Assembly (NCBI GenBank): GCA_003290165.1
Contig: QNQO01000502.1
Location: 124,001-188,000, forward strand
Length of the DNA stretch: 64,000 nucleotides
From: Berberis thunbergii
Lineage: Eukaryota > Streptophyta > Magnoliopsida > Ranunculales > Berberidaceae
Direction of reading: 5' to 3'
How positions within the stretch are numbered: the stretch's first letter is position 1; each line of letters opens with the position of its first letter. Of this stretch, positions 48,601 to 58,586 are shown in pieces. The translations under genes were made by a program, and so were the position numbers. The notes under the pieces are model-generated. The model worked only from the letters and a program-made list of their open reading frames with translations, ran no database searches and was not told the origin of the DNA.

Positions 48601-48704
48601 ACTAATTAGTTTCCCTCTCTTCCTCCTTACAGTCTTTCCACTGAAGTCGAAACCATTGAGGAAAGAAGCCTTGAATTGAAGTAGAGAGAGATGACAATAG
48701 CCAT
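45666..48704 (-). pseudogene. MTERF9: mTERF9-like plastid mTERF protein, unprocessed pseudogene
   Basis: Three parts are visible. The first exon (48704 to about 48440) has a transit-peptide-like start and an acidic stretch (YDSEDEFEQEWGDED) but a frameshift and a TGA. The main exon (46918-46230) carries mTERF repeats such as LDYLSTFGLEESHF, QINVASPKEGLEFL, LGAPRDS-type and LLHYRIEDGILPRINLLRSI, with frameshifts before the QINV block and after SVEQSLKP. The last exon (45964-45666) holds KYPMYLSLSLDQRIRPRH and QQWAGTSLDKYLAF, with a TAA, a shift and a slipped A-run at the end. Splice sites at 46918, 46230/46229 and 45964 are kept, so it is not a retrocopy. Functional mTERF9 works in plastid ribosome assembly and gene expression. 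Sequencing errors could explain single breaks but not all. Confidence 0.85.
47600..47967 (-). mobile_element. LINE ORF2 tail fragment in an intron of the mTERF9 pseudogene
   Basis: The minus strand is open at 47967-47677 and carries VIWRERNNKILKEKMKNVDN, the Trp-x-x-Arg-Asn block that follows the zf-RVT part of plant LINE ORF2. The frame ends soon after and no poly-A tail or target duplication was identified. It has the same direction as the pseudogene. Confidence 0.65.
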
Positions 48705-48828
48705 TGATGAAGAAAAATATTTGACTTGAAATAAGGGAGTGGGTTTGGTCCGTAGACCTTAATAAGGGAGTTAAGCTAAGCTCAGTTTCAGAGTGAGTGA
48801 GTCGGTGGGGGGTTAGTGTGAACAGGAG

Positions 48829-49015
48829 TTCTAGATGTCGAGGAAGCCAGCGAGGAAATCAGACAGGGAGGGAGTGAGGGAAGGTAGGGACCGTCCACCT
48901 CTTTCGGAATGCGTGTATGAAAAATAATGTCATGTATTTCGAAGAAAATGGACGGTCTCTCCTTCCCTCTTTCCTCCCACGCTGATTTCCTCAGCGGCTT
49001 CCTCGACAGGTAGAA
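48829..49015. mobile_element. GC-rich hairpin MITE (family 3), copy 2
   Basis: Ends TTCTAGATGTCGAGGAAG and CTTCCTCGACAGGTAGAA. The arms pair over about 80 bp with mismatches. It lies just upstream of the first exon of the mTERF9 pseudogene. Confidence 0.75.
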
Positions 49016-49035
49016 GCTCTCGTGTGTGAAATAAA

Positions 49036-49200
49036 GAGACCCCACTAGAGGGGGAGGGGGGTGGGGTAAGGGAGTGGGAATCGTTCACCTTTCTTAGGAT
49101 GTGCGTTTGACTTTTCAACGCACGCATTTCAAAAGTTCAAACGTGCATCCCAGAGGGATGGACGGCTCTCACCCCCTGTGGTGTCCCTCGCTGGACCTCA
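49036..49200. mobile_element. GC-rich hairpin MITE (family 3), copy 3, worn ends
   Basis: The core shares the GTTCACCTTTCTTAGGATG and CGCACGCATTTC words of the family, with a purine-rich left arm and pyrimidine-rich right arm. The outermost ends are weaker than in the neighbours. Confidence 0.6.
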
Positions 49201-49230
49201 TTAATAAGGGTTTATATTTTTTTAGAGAAA

Positions 49231-49395
49231 TTCTAAATGGCGAGGAAATGAGCGAGGGGAGGGAGGTGGCGGAGTGGGGACCGTTCACTTTTCTCAAGAT
49301 GCGCGCACAAAAATTGATGGCACGCATTCCAAGGAAGATGAACAATCCCCACCCCGCCACCTCCCTCCTCTCGCTCATTTCCTCGCCATGTAGAA
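49231..49395. mobile_element. GC-rich hairpin MITE (family 3), copy 4
   Basis: Ends TTCTAAATGGCGAGGAAATG and CATTTCCTCGCCATGTAGAA, nearly perfect inverted repeats over about 60 bp. It is the clearest copy. Confidence 0.8.
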
Positions 49396-49456
49396 TGACT
49401 TATTTTTTATAAAGGCATAGATCATAAAGTAATAGCTAGACGGTGAATCTCATTTA

Positions 49457-49740
49457 GAGTTTTTTTTTTAGTTTGACATTCATTAGTTTAATTGAGTCTA
49501 ATATTTATTTTTTAACAAAATCGTTAAGTTTACGTCATTAGCTGATCAAGACTAATTTTTGAACCATTTTACCCTTATCGTAGGTTAAACAATCATTAAG
49601 CTATAATTAATTGAGTCTCCACCCTTTAGTCTTACCCATCTTCTCCGCTCTTCATTCTCCTGAAAAACTACCATCTCGAATCCATACACCCTTCTCTTCT
49701 CTAATCTCTCTCCCCATTCTCCATTACACCCAACCTCACT
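49457..49740 (+). repeat. Left terminal inverted repeat of the Pack-MULE-like element
   Basis: It starts GAGTTTTTTTTTTAG and pairs with 50385-50699 on the other strand. It lacks about 35 bp present in the right arm after the CATTAGTTT word. Confidence 0.8.
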
Positions 49741-50066
49741 TCTCGTGTGGACTCCATTGGGCATTAGTCGATGCCGGACTACTTGTTACTGGATTGTTCT
49801 TAGAGTAATTTGGTGTTTTGCGCATGCCTGTTTTCTTAAGTTAAAGTTTTTGTTCAGTCAGCATGTTGTAGTGGAACTTTATAGTAATGCTCATGTTTGT
49901 TTCTCAGCTGATAGCTGGCTACAATTTATGATCCATATTTTTCATATCCTACAAAACATTTTAGAATTGAATAATCCTTTTTTAAGTCTATTTGCATTTC
50001 ATACTTTACCATGTGGAAACATACATGTTTTATGTAAGTTCGTTAACCATGTTTTCTGACTCCCAG

Positions 50067-50330
50067 GTGGTTGAACAATGAAGATATGCTTTAATCAATC
50101 ACAATCCATTGACATCAAATGAGGATAAGAGGCTTTTGTATGTTCATTAACTGGATTGATATTGCTACTAAGTTGGGAATAAACAAAACCTCCTTTCAGT
50201 GTGTCACCCGTTTCCAAAGGAGTCTTAATATTCACATTCTAAAACAGGAGTGGACTGAAGATGAAGATGCTCAATTGCACACAGGCTGTAGAAACTTTCG
50301 ATGATAACAGTTGGGAGGCTGAGAGTGTTT
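50067..50330 (+). pseudogene. Captured MYB4R1/SNAPC4-like gene fragment
   Basis: An intron end TGACTCCCAG precedes an exon reading WLNNED, then after a shift INHNPLTSNEDKRLLYV, INWIDIATKLGINKTSFQC, VTRFQRSLNIHILKQEWTED and, after another shift, AVETFDDNSW. This is the region spanning two MYB repeats in plant four-repeat MYB proteins related to SNAPC4, which bind the promoter element of small nuclear RNA genes. Only part of the gene is present. The retained intron end shows capture from genomic DNA. The frameshifts mean no functional protein is made, though an RNA from it could still matter. Confidence 0.82.
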
Positions 50331-50384
50331 GAATATGTTACTCCGAGAACAGTTCAATAACAAGTAGTCCGACAAAATGGAGTC

Positions 50385-50699
50385 AAAGCGGGGATGGGCG
50401 TAATGGAGAATGGAGAGAGATTAGGGAGGAGAAGGGTGGATGGATTGGAGATGGTGGTTTTGCATGTCATGAAGGATGGAGGAGATGGTTAAGAATGAAG
50501 GATTAAGACTCAATTAATTATAACTTAACAATGATTTAACCTAAAATAAGGGTAAAATGGTCAAAAAATTAGTCTTGACTAGTCAATGATGTAGACCTGA
50601 CAGTTACATAAAAAAACGAGTGTTAGACTCAATTAGTTTTCAAAACGAAAGCCAAACTCTAATATGTATAAACTAATGAGTGTCAAATTCAAAAAACTC
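50385..50699 (-). repeat. Right terminal inverted repeat of the Pack-MULE-like element
   Basis: Mirror of the left arm. It ends AAAAAACTC next to LINE-like sequence. Confidence 0.8.
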
Positions 50700-52130
50700 C
50701 TTAGTAAAATTACAAAACCATAGTCTGTTTAAGGCCAACAATCTTCTAATATTATTAACAATAGGTTTCCATGCCCAGTTTATCCATGTTCTCATGTCCA
50801 TATGTGATTTTTGTAAGTTAGAGTGGAGTATCCCCGAATCTCCTAGAAGAAGACATATCCACCATTGTCAAGCCTGAATTAGAATCAAAATTGCCTCCGC
50901 CGCATGACATTATGTCATTGTATTGTCAAGAACTTTCCCGACAATAGGACTCACCACCCGAGCAAGCATCTGGCCTTGTAAGTAGTTGCAAAAAAACCCT
51001 AAAGCCTCTTGCTGTGAAGAGGTAAAAAAAACTGGCATCATATGTGACTGAGATAGTATTCGGGTTGAGGATGTCAGGAAGAGGACTAGCAAAGAGAGAT
51101 TTAGTACTAAGGCTGTGAAAAAAGTTGGGCATAGATCAGTTGATAGTAACTAGTAATGGTTTTCGTGACAGGGTTCAAAAGAAGGATGGGGGAGATCCTA
51201 TTGTCTGAGGGGTCAAGTCGATAATTAATGGCTTGTTCCATAATCAAGTGTGCAGAGAAGGGGTTGTATCAATTGGATAGAGGTGTGGTTCGTTAAACTA
51301 CTAGGTGTGCAAAACCATTGTTCGTGCCACACATTCCAGATGAGGTTAAAAGCAGGGAAAAATAAGTGGGTTTCAAATTTGGATTTTCTAAATATGCAGT
51401 AATTTCAGAGTTGCCATATGGTCTTGAGATCGTAAACTGAAAGAACATGACTTCTCTAGAAGTGGGGTGGGGCTTGGCTGTATCCAACGTAAAGGTGAGG
51501 AGAGCAATGATGGTGGGTCTCCTAAAGTTTTCATCGAGCCAATCTATAGGAATAGAGGAGACTTTCCATAGAAGATTGATAACTAGGCATCTGAAGAAAA
51601 CATGAACAACATCCTCGGTGTGATTATTTCAGAAAATCTAGGTGTCCTCAATGGGGTATGAAGTTTGACTAGATTGGTCATGGTGGTGAGTATGTTTTGA
51701 CCAATTTTTCAGAGAATAAACATGGCTGATGGGGGATCCTTGATTCTCTACATCTCTTGGAGAATCTTTCTATCCATGTAAGAAAAATGAGACAGAGAGG
51801 TAGAACCTTTTGAAAGGTCAAATAAGAAGGTTTCATCACACTTTTGATAAAAATATGTCATTTTTATCAAAGGTCAATTGGTTTGGGCAATCAGATGAGC
51901 GAATTAGGATATTCTGGATACCTAAGGCCATAGGCTCTGGAAAAATAACATTAAACAATTCGATATTCCTGAAGGATTGCTTATCTGGATAAGAAATCCA
52001 GATGTCACAAATAGAAAGGGGCCAATTACGAATTTTCAATCCAGGAAAACATTCTGCAAGAATTAATCTTGGTTTTACCCATCAATCATACCAAAGATTT
52101 GTAGTGGTACCATATCGAATTTGTCATAGG
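50700..52130 (-). mobile_element. LINE ORF2 remnant (zf-RVT and RNase H part)
   Basis: The minus strand carries, in pieces, a region before zf-RVT (NWPLSICDIWISYPDKQSF near 51990), a zf-RVT-like part (TEDVVHVFFRCLV near 51620), then an RNase H domain (ISVTYDASFF near 51050, KVLDNTMT, AAEAILILIQA, LLLGDSGILHSNLQ, RLWFCNF near 50720). The RNase H part is homologous to 21182-21686. There are many stops. LINE-tail-like sequence (ATGATCTATGCC with an A-run) at about 49405-49450, beyond the Pack-MULE-like element, suggests that element split the LINE. Confidence 0.8.
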
Positions 52131-52327
52131 ACATGGCGTTTCATTTTGGCTAGGTAATAAATTAAGTCTATCTATTGGGAATTAAGTTATTTAATTTCAT
52201 GAAAAAAATAAAGAGTAAATAGAAAACCATTTAATAAATTAAAAAATGACGACTCGTAATACTTACTGTGATGTATAGGATGTATAATGTCTAATTTATG
52301 CATTTAAGAATGTGTTAAATACGCTAC

Positions 52328-52486
52328 AAAAATGCTAGAAAACCATGTTTTGTAACCAGGATGACATGGCGTGATATCGAAATAATGGTGAAATCCCTAA
52401 AGATTTTGTGTATCTCAAGGTTGTAAAAACTTCTCTAATGATACCACATCATCCTGATTGCAAAACCTGATTTCCTAGCCTCACTC
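52328..52486. mobile_element. MITE family 2 copy
   Basis: Ends AAATGCTAGAAAACCATG and CCTGATTTCCTAGCCTCACTC. The right end is nearly identical to the copy at 30115-30284. Confidence 0.7.
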
Positions 52487-54688
52487 AATGTGTTAACATG
52501 GACAACATGAACATGAACGTAATGTGGATGCTCCCCAAGAGTATCGCATAGTCAACATGTGAAATTGTTTGGTGTTTGAAGGAGAATCCTTAATGTAATG
52601 GGACATTAAATAAAGAGGATTTCAAGGAGTCATGGCTCCAACAAACTCAGTAACTGCCTACCTAGCAATAGTGAGTGTGTGCGAGTATTTTTCCGCTTGT
52701 TAATTTCAGAAGTTCAATTTGGTTCGTTAAACACTATTTATATTAATTTTTGTAAGACCAACAACATTCAAACTCCCACTTCTACACAACTTTCAGCCAC
52801 TTTGTTTCTATTTACTTTTATGACCCGTAACGACTCTTTGTTGCATTTGATGGGTGTTTGAAGGAGTCTTTAGGAGGAACAATTTAAAAACACTAATTTT
52901 TCCTTAAGAAGCTCATTAAAAATTATTACTTTATTAAAATAATGAACTTTCTTAGGGATTAAGAAGGCCATTGGAGATGCTTTTAGGGCGGTTGATCAAG
53001 GATGCATGTATTATAGGTATAAGAGAAGATGAAGTTGGGTAAGTTAAAACCGATGGGGATGAACGAAATCAGCTTTTAAGAAAATGATGTTAGATAACAA
53101 AAATTGATATCAATATGACCTAAGTTGAAGAAAAGCTAGCCAATTTATGAATGACATGAAGGATAGTCAAAGAGAGCCGACTGAGTAACAACATAATAAC
53201 TTAAACCAATTTGGAGATTTTTCAATATCAGATGCAGCGACATAATCATTTTCATATATCTTCAAACCAAATGTTAAATGAAATGATAAAGAGTTCTAGA
53301 CTACTTTAGAAAATATAAATAAAGATAATTGGGAAAATAAGATTGAATTTCACGCTCGAGAGTTTAAACACTTTGAACATTTCAATTCTTTCTTCTATTT
53401 GTTACTGACTTAAGTGTCAAAGGCTCTTGACACGAAACCATTTTGTATTGTGAGATTTGTTGCAAGTATTTTTGCAAATTAATATTTTCTAGACATTTCA
53501 TGAAGAGATTGTGACATCTAGAACCAACAAAAGTTATACGCTCCTATAACAACAATTTTGTTTACTAATAATACAACAACAATTTACATTTACTAATAAA
53601 GTTTAGATCAGATGACTTCAAATCCACCATAACTCTACCATTTTGATTAAAATGTATAGTTAATATCAAACAAATTATAAGATAATAGGTAATCCATCCA
53701 AAGAATTAAAGACATAACCAATTTGACTTTATACATTACATTAAGATTTAAAAAATAAACATTTACGTCAAAGTTTTAACCTCATTTATAATTTCAATTT
53801 TATCACCTATATACTTAAATTATAAGTGATGTATTATTACACGTTGATCTCGATTGTTTAATACATATGCAATTGCATATTAAAAAGTCACTCAATCCTT
53901 CGACAATTTAATATAAATGCAATTCTTCGATTCGTTCATTATTTATAATATTCCAAAGTCGTATTAAATGTCAAAATATATGCAAAAGTAGAAATTAACG
54001 GATAATAGATTATTTTATATTTAAAAATTTAAGAAAAGTATCTCCTTAATTAGATAATCGTATGACATTTCATTACAACGTTATAATGAACAAGTGAACA
54101 TATATTAATGTAATGCAAAAAATGATATATTGAGATTATTTTCCATCTGAAAAAAAAAAAAAAAAAAAAAAAACAACACACATTTTCTTGAGCCATTTCA
54201 ATAAATCTTACAACAAAAAATGGTTTTGTCCATTCTCTTAATACTAAAATCCAATTTAGTTAATTAATAATTAGTCAAGATTGATACCATTATTATAGAT
54301 TGTCAATTCATCTATGTACTATCACTTATTCTTGATTTTAAATTTCACGTTTTGCTCACTTAGCATTAATGAGAAAACATATTTAATTTCATAAACCAAA
54401 ATCAACGAAATAACTCAATTACATACTGAACTATATTAAAATGCCAAAAATTGGCGGTTTAGGTTACTAGGTTGTTATTTATTGATCCTGAATTAACTAT
54501 TTATTATAGGGGAAAATTGAAAATGATTCTTAAATAATTAACAATTTACATAAATGAAGATTTGTGAACGAATATAATCAAAATCTAAGATTTGTAATAA
54601 AATTTATGTTATAGATTGTTCAATATATTTATATTATAATGCATTAAAATTTACACATTTTTTATCACGAATTTTGATTATTAACATA
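52487..54688. other. Very AT-rich intergenic DNA before the tandem array
   Basis: No gene seen. An A-run of about 23 bases is at 54150-54173. Similarity to the array unit starts abruptly at about 54689. Confidence 0.5.
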
Positions 54689-55419
54689 AATAAAAATCTT
54701 AATTAAAAAACAATGAATATTGGAGTTATTTAAAAAAGATTATGTCGAATAGCAATTGAGAATTACATAATATCATGAGAAATTGTAGCAATGAATATTG
54801 GAGTTATTCTTTTATTATGTTTTCAATCTCATAACAATTTAATATTTAGGCATTATTTTATCCGTTGTTAATTTTGATTAAAATAATTTTTTTTAATTTT
54901 TCAGAAGAATGAAGATGTTGATTATGCATTTTACTATATTTTATTATTAGAATACACAAATTGTTGATCATAATTTTATTTGTAATCACGTAGATTTATG
55001 ATTTAGGAAACAAATTGGTTAAAATAATTTTAGTTGTAAGTACGTAGAATTATGGTTTCGAATTTTTTTTAAAATAACTTTAGTTACTATAGGGAAGGAT
55101 TGTATGTACATATACGCAAGGATTGTGATTTCTATTTTCGATTTAAATTCGATTTCTTAATTTTAAGACATGTTTTGAGAAATATTTCTGTATGTAAAGA
55201 AAAAACGTAAAATTTTTTAGTATACATCAAATGTATATAATGAATTTCGAAGATGTACATGTGATATGTGAAAAAAAACTAAGATGCAAGTAAATGATGA
55301 ATTCAGTAAAGTCGTTATTTTTTGAAAAGAGATATGTAAAAGGAATTTTTATCATATTGAAATGAGCTTGCCAATAAGGTTAGTGATTATAGAAATTATA
55401 TTCCATAGGTACCCCATCC

Positions 55420-55907
55420 GAGGGTTGAATGCTTAATGTGGATAGCTCCGTACTAAAGAATTTCCCACACCAAAATATGGAGGTGTTGGGGCTTGTTTGT
55501 GAGACTATGAATATAAGATCAGCAATACTCGGCTATGGTATGGTATTGTAAAACAACAAATTAGACTACACTCCAATGACATAGAGTTGTACGCCATGTG
55601 ACTTGGGATGAATTTGATAACGAATTTGGAATTAAAGAATGAAATCTTTTGCGTCGACATCATTGCTACTATGGATATGGTTGAAAACAAGTCTTACTGG
55701 GAGAATTGGGACGGGGAAAATACGTTAGGGTGTGACTTGAGTAACTTTTTGAAGAAGTCTTTGGTAGCTCCTATTTCTAAAGCTCTAAACCTAACAAATA
55801 CTAGGCTTTTGTATCGTTCAAGATCTAGAAATGAAGTTGCAGATCCACTTGCTAAACTTGGAAGGACCATGGATGAGGTAGTCCCTCAAAAGAGCTGTTT
55901 GAGGTGA
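55420..55907 (+). pseudogene. Decayed RNase H domain (LINE RVT_3 type) in unit 1
   Basis: Read across frames, the strand gives LNVDSSVLKNFPH, GGVGACL, DYEYKISNTRLWYG, ELYAM-stop-LGMNLI and then an open stretch of 99 codons at 55608-55907 with VDIIATMDMVE and YRSRSRNEVADPLAKLGR. These match in order the RNase H domain that ends many plant LINE ORF2 proteins, including the last Asp in EVADPLAKLG. The strand has stops (after GACL and after ELYAM) and at least one frame change before the open part. It is a relic now copied as part of a tandem repeat. The 99-codon frame has an ATG, but nothing shows it is translated. Confidence 0.75.
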
Positions 55908-56075
55908 CTCCAGAAGACAGTTCATTTCGTGTGTAAAATGAAGTTTTCAATAGTAGACAGATCGTAGTGACAAAATGAGATGGAGATGGCAATATGGCCC
56001 ATACATGAAAATTGTAGATCAAAAGTTATAAAACTTTTGACTACAAATCTCCTAACACCAACCCCTTTTAAAACT

Positions 56076-56168
56076 TGCCATAATTCTTTTATAGAAGAAT
56101 AAGCTGAAGAATGCCATAATTCATTTACCGAAGAATAAGCTGAAGAAACTTGCCATAGTTCATTCACA
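56076..56168 (+). repeat. Short internal repeat in unit 1
   Basis: The word TGCCATAATTC followed by GAAGAATAAGCTGAAGAA recurs at 56076, 56112 and, partly, 56151. The same structure is present in every unit. On the minus strand it gives a repeated NELWHSSAYSS peptide, probably meaningless. Confidence 0.8.
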
Positions 56169-56636
56169 GTAAATGCGAGGATTGCAAGTTTAATGATAAT
56201 GAAGGCTTTGAAAAAAAAAAGCGCAAAGGCGTAAAACATTTGGGTCAATGGATACTTAAAGAGGAAGATCGAAGGTGAATATTTTTTCTTCATTTTGATT
56301 TTCTAGGGTTTGTTTTTTGAAATAATTATGGTCTATAGTTTTTAATTCAGCAATAATTATAAAAAGGTACTTTGGTCTAAAAAAATATGTCTATTAAATA
56401 AAACCTAAATGAAAATTAGAAACAAATATTAATCAATATATAATTAGAATAAATGAAAATTAGAAAATCTCAACAATAATTAGAAGGAATGAAAATTAGA
56501 AAAAACTTTTAAATTTATGAAAAACCTGAAATTTTTGAAAAAGCCCTCGAGAAAATGTAATTTTTGGTAGATGGTTGTTGTATTTTTACGAAAAACGAAA
56601 TTAACTTCGAAAAAAATCAAAATTTTCTTTACAATG

Positions 56637-58586
56637 AATAAAAATCTTAATTAAAAAACAATGAATATTGGAGTTAATTAAAAAGATTATGTCGAATAGC
56701 AATTGAGAATTACATAATATCATGAGAAATTGTAGCAATGAATATTGGAGTTATTCTTTTATTATGTTTTCAATCTCATAACAATTTAATATTTAGGCAT
56801 TATTTTATCCGTTGTTAATTTTGATTAAAATAATTTTTTTAATTTTTCAGAAGAATAAAGATGTTGATTATGCATTTTACTATATTTTATTATTAGAATA
56901 CACAAATTGTTGATCATAATTTTATTTGTAATCACGTAGATTTATGATTTAGGAAAAAAATTGGTTAAAATAATTTTAGTTGTAAGTACGTAGAATTATG
57001 GTTTCGAATTTTTTTTTAAAATAACTTTAGTTTCTATAGGGGAGGATTGTATGTACATATACGCAAGGATTGTGATTTCTATTTTCGATTTAAATTCGAT
57101 TTCTTAATTTTAAGGCATGTTTTGAGAAATATTTCTGTATGTAAAGAAAAAACGTAAAAATTTTTAGTATACATCAAATGTATATAATGAATTTCGAAGA
57201 TGTACATGTGATATGTGAAAAAAAACTAAGATGCAAGTAAATGATGAATTCAGTAAAGTCGTTATTTTTTTGAAAAGAGATATGTAAAAGGAATTTTTAT
57301 CATATTGAAATGAGCTTGCCAGTAAGGTGAGTGATTATAGAAATTATATTCCATAGGTACCCCATCCGATGGTTGAATGCTTAATGTGGATAGCTCCGTA
57401 CTAAAGAATTTCCCACACCAAAATATGGAGGTGTTGGGGCTTGTTTGTGAGACTATGAATATAAGATCAGCAATACTCGGCTATGGTATGGTATTGTAAA
57501 ACAACAAATTAGACTACACTCCAATGACATAGAGTTGTACGCCATGTGACTTGGGATGAATTTGATAACGAATTTGGAATTAAAGAATGAAATCTTTTGC
57601 GTCGACATCATTGCTACTATGGATATGGTTGAAAACAAGTCTTACTGGGAGAATTGGGACGGGGAAAATACGTTAGGGTGTGACTTGAGTAACTTTTTGA
57701 AGAAGTCTTTGGTAGCTCCTATTTCTAAAGCTCTAAACCTAACAAATACTAGGCTTTTGTATCGTTCAAGATCTAGAAATGAAGTTGCAGATCCACTTGC
57801 TAAACTTGGAAGGACCATGGATGAGGTAGTCCCTCAAAAGAGCTGTTTGAGGTGACTCCAGAAGACAGTTCATTTCGTGTGTAAAATGAAGTTTTCAATA
57901 GTAGACAGATCGTAGTGACAAAATGAGATGGAGATGGCAATATGGCCCATACATGAAAATTGTAGATCAAAAGTTATAAAACTTTTGACTACAAATCTCC
58001 TAACACCAACCCCTTTTAAAACTTGCCATAATTCTTTTATAGAAGAATAAGCTGAAGAATGCCATAATTCATTTACCGAAGAATAAGCTGAAGAAACTTG
58101 CCATAGTTCATTCACAGTATATGCGAGGATTGCAAGTTTAATGATAATGAAGGCTTTGAAAAAAAAAAAGCGCAAAGGCGTAAAACATTTGGGTCAATGG
58201 ATACTTGAAGAGGAAGATCGAAGGCGAATATTTTTTCTTCATTTTGATTTTCTAGGGTTTGTTTTTTGAAATAATTATGGTCTATAGTTTTTAATTCAGC
58301 AATAATTATAAAAAGGTACTTTGGTTTAAAAAAATATGTCTATTAAATAAAACCTAAATGAAAATTAGAAACAAATATTAATCAATATATAATTAGAATA
58401 AATGAAAATTAGAAAATCTCAACAATAATTAGAAGGAATGAAAATTAGAAAAAACTTTTAAATTTATGAAAAACCTGAAATTTTTTGAAAAAGCCCTCGA
58501 GAAAATGTAATTTTTGGTAGATGGTTGTTGTATTTTTACGAAAAACGAAATTAACTTCGAAAAAAATCAAAATTTTCTTTACAATG
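56637..58586 (+). repeat. Array unit 2
   Basis: Carries the variants ATGGTTGAATG near 57369 and CACAGTATATGCG near 58114, shared with units 3 and 4. The RNase H open part is at 57556-57855 with the same protein reading as unit 1. Confidence 0.93.
57556..57855 (+). pseudogene. RNase H domain relic in unit 2
   Basis: The 99-codon open part encodes the same protein sequence as in unit 1. The upstream stop codons of the domain are also the same, so the domain was already broken when the unit was amplified. Confidence 0.75.

Larger units (their letters stand above)
49457..50699. mobile_element. Pack-MULE-like element carrying a host gene fragment
   Basis: Long terminal inverted repeats lie at 49457-49740 and 50385-50699. 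The inner 260 bp of each arm align well (for example CAAGACTAATTTTTGA and TAATCTCTCTCC words in both). The right arm has about 35 extra bases near its end. Between them lies an intron-containing piece of a MYB gene. Long TIRs plus captured gene DNA are the marks of Mutator-type Pack-MULEs. No 9-bp target duplication could be found and no transposase is present, so the superfamily is inferred. Confidence 0.75.
54689..56636 (+). repeat. Array unit 1
   Basis: First and slightly more diverged copy. It has AGGGTTGAATG at about 55421 and CACAGTAAATGCG at about 56166, variants shared with unit 5. The upstream junction at 54689 is the array edge. Confidence 0.93.

Noticed and set aside
49448..50708. 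9-bp target duplication of the Pack-MULE-like element
   Set aside because: The flanking 9-mers do not match at the judged ends.
55922..56293. Minus-strand 123-codon frame in array unit 1
   Set aside because: Its length changes between units with A-run length and it has no domain; the repeated ELWHSSAYSS reading comes from the short internal DNA repeat.
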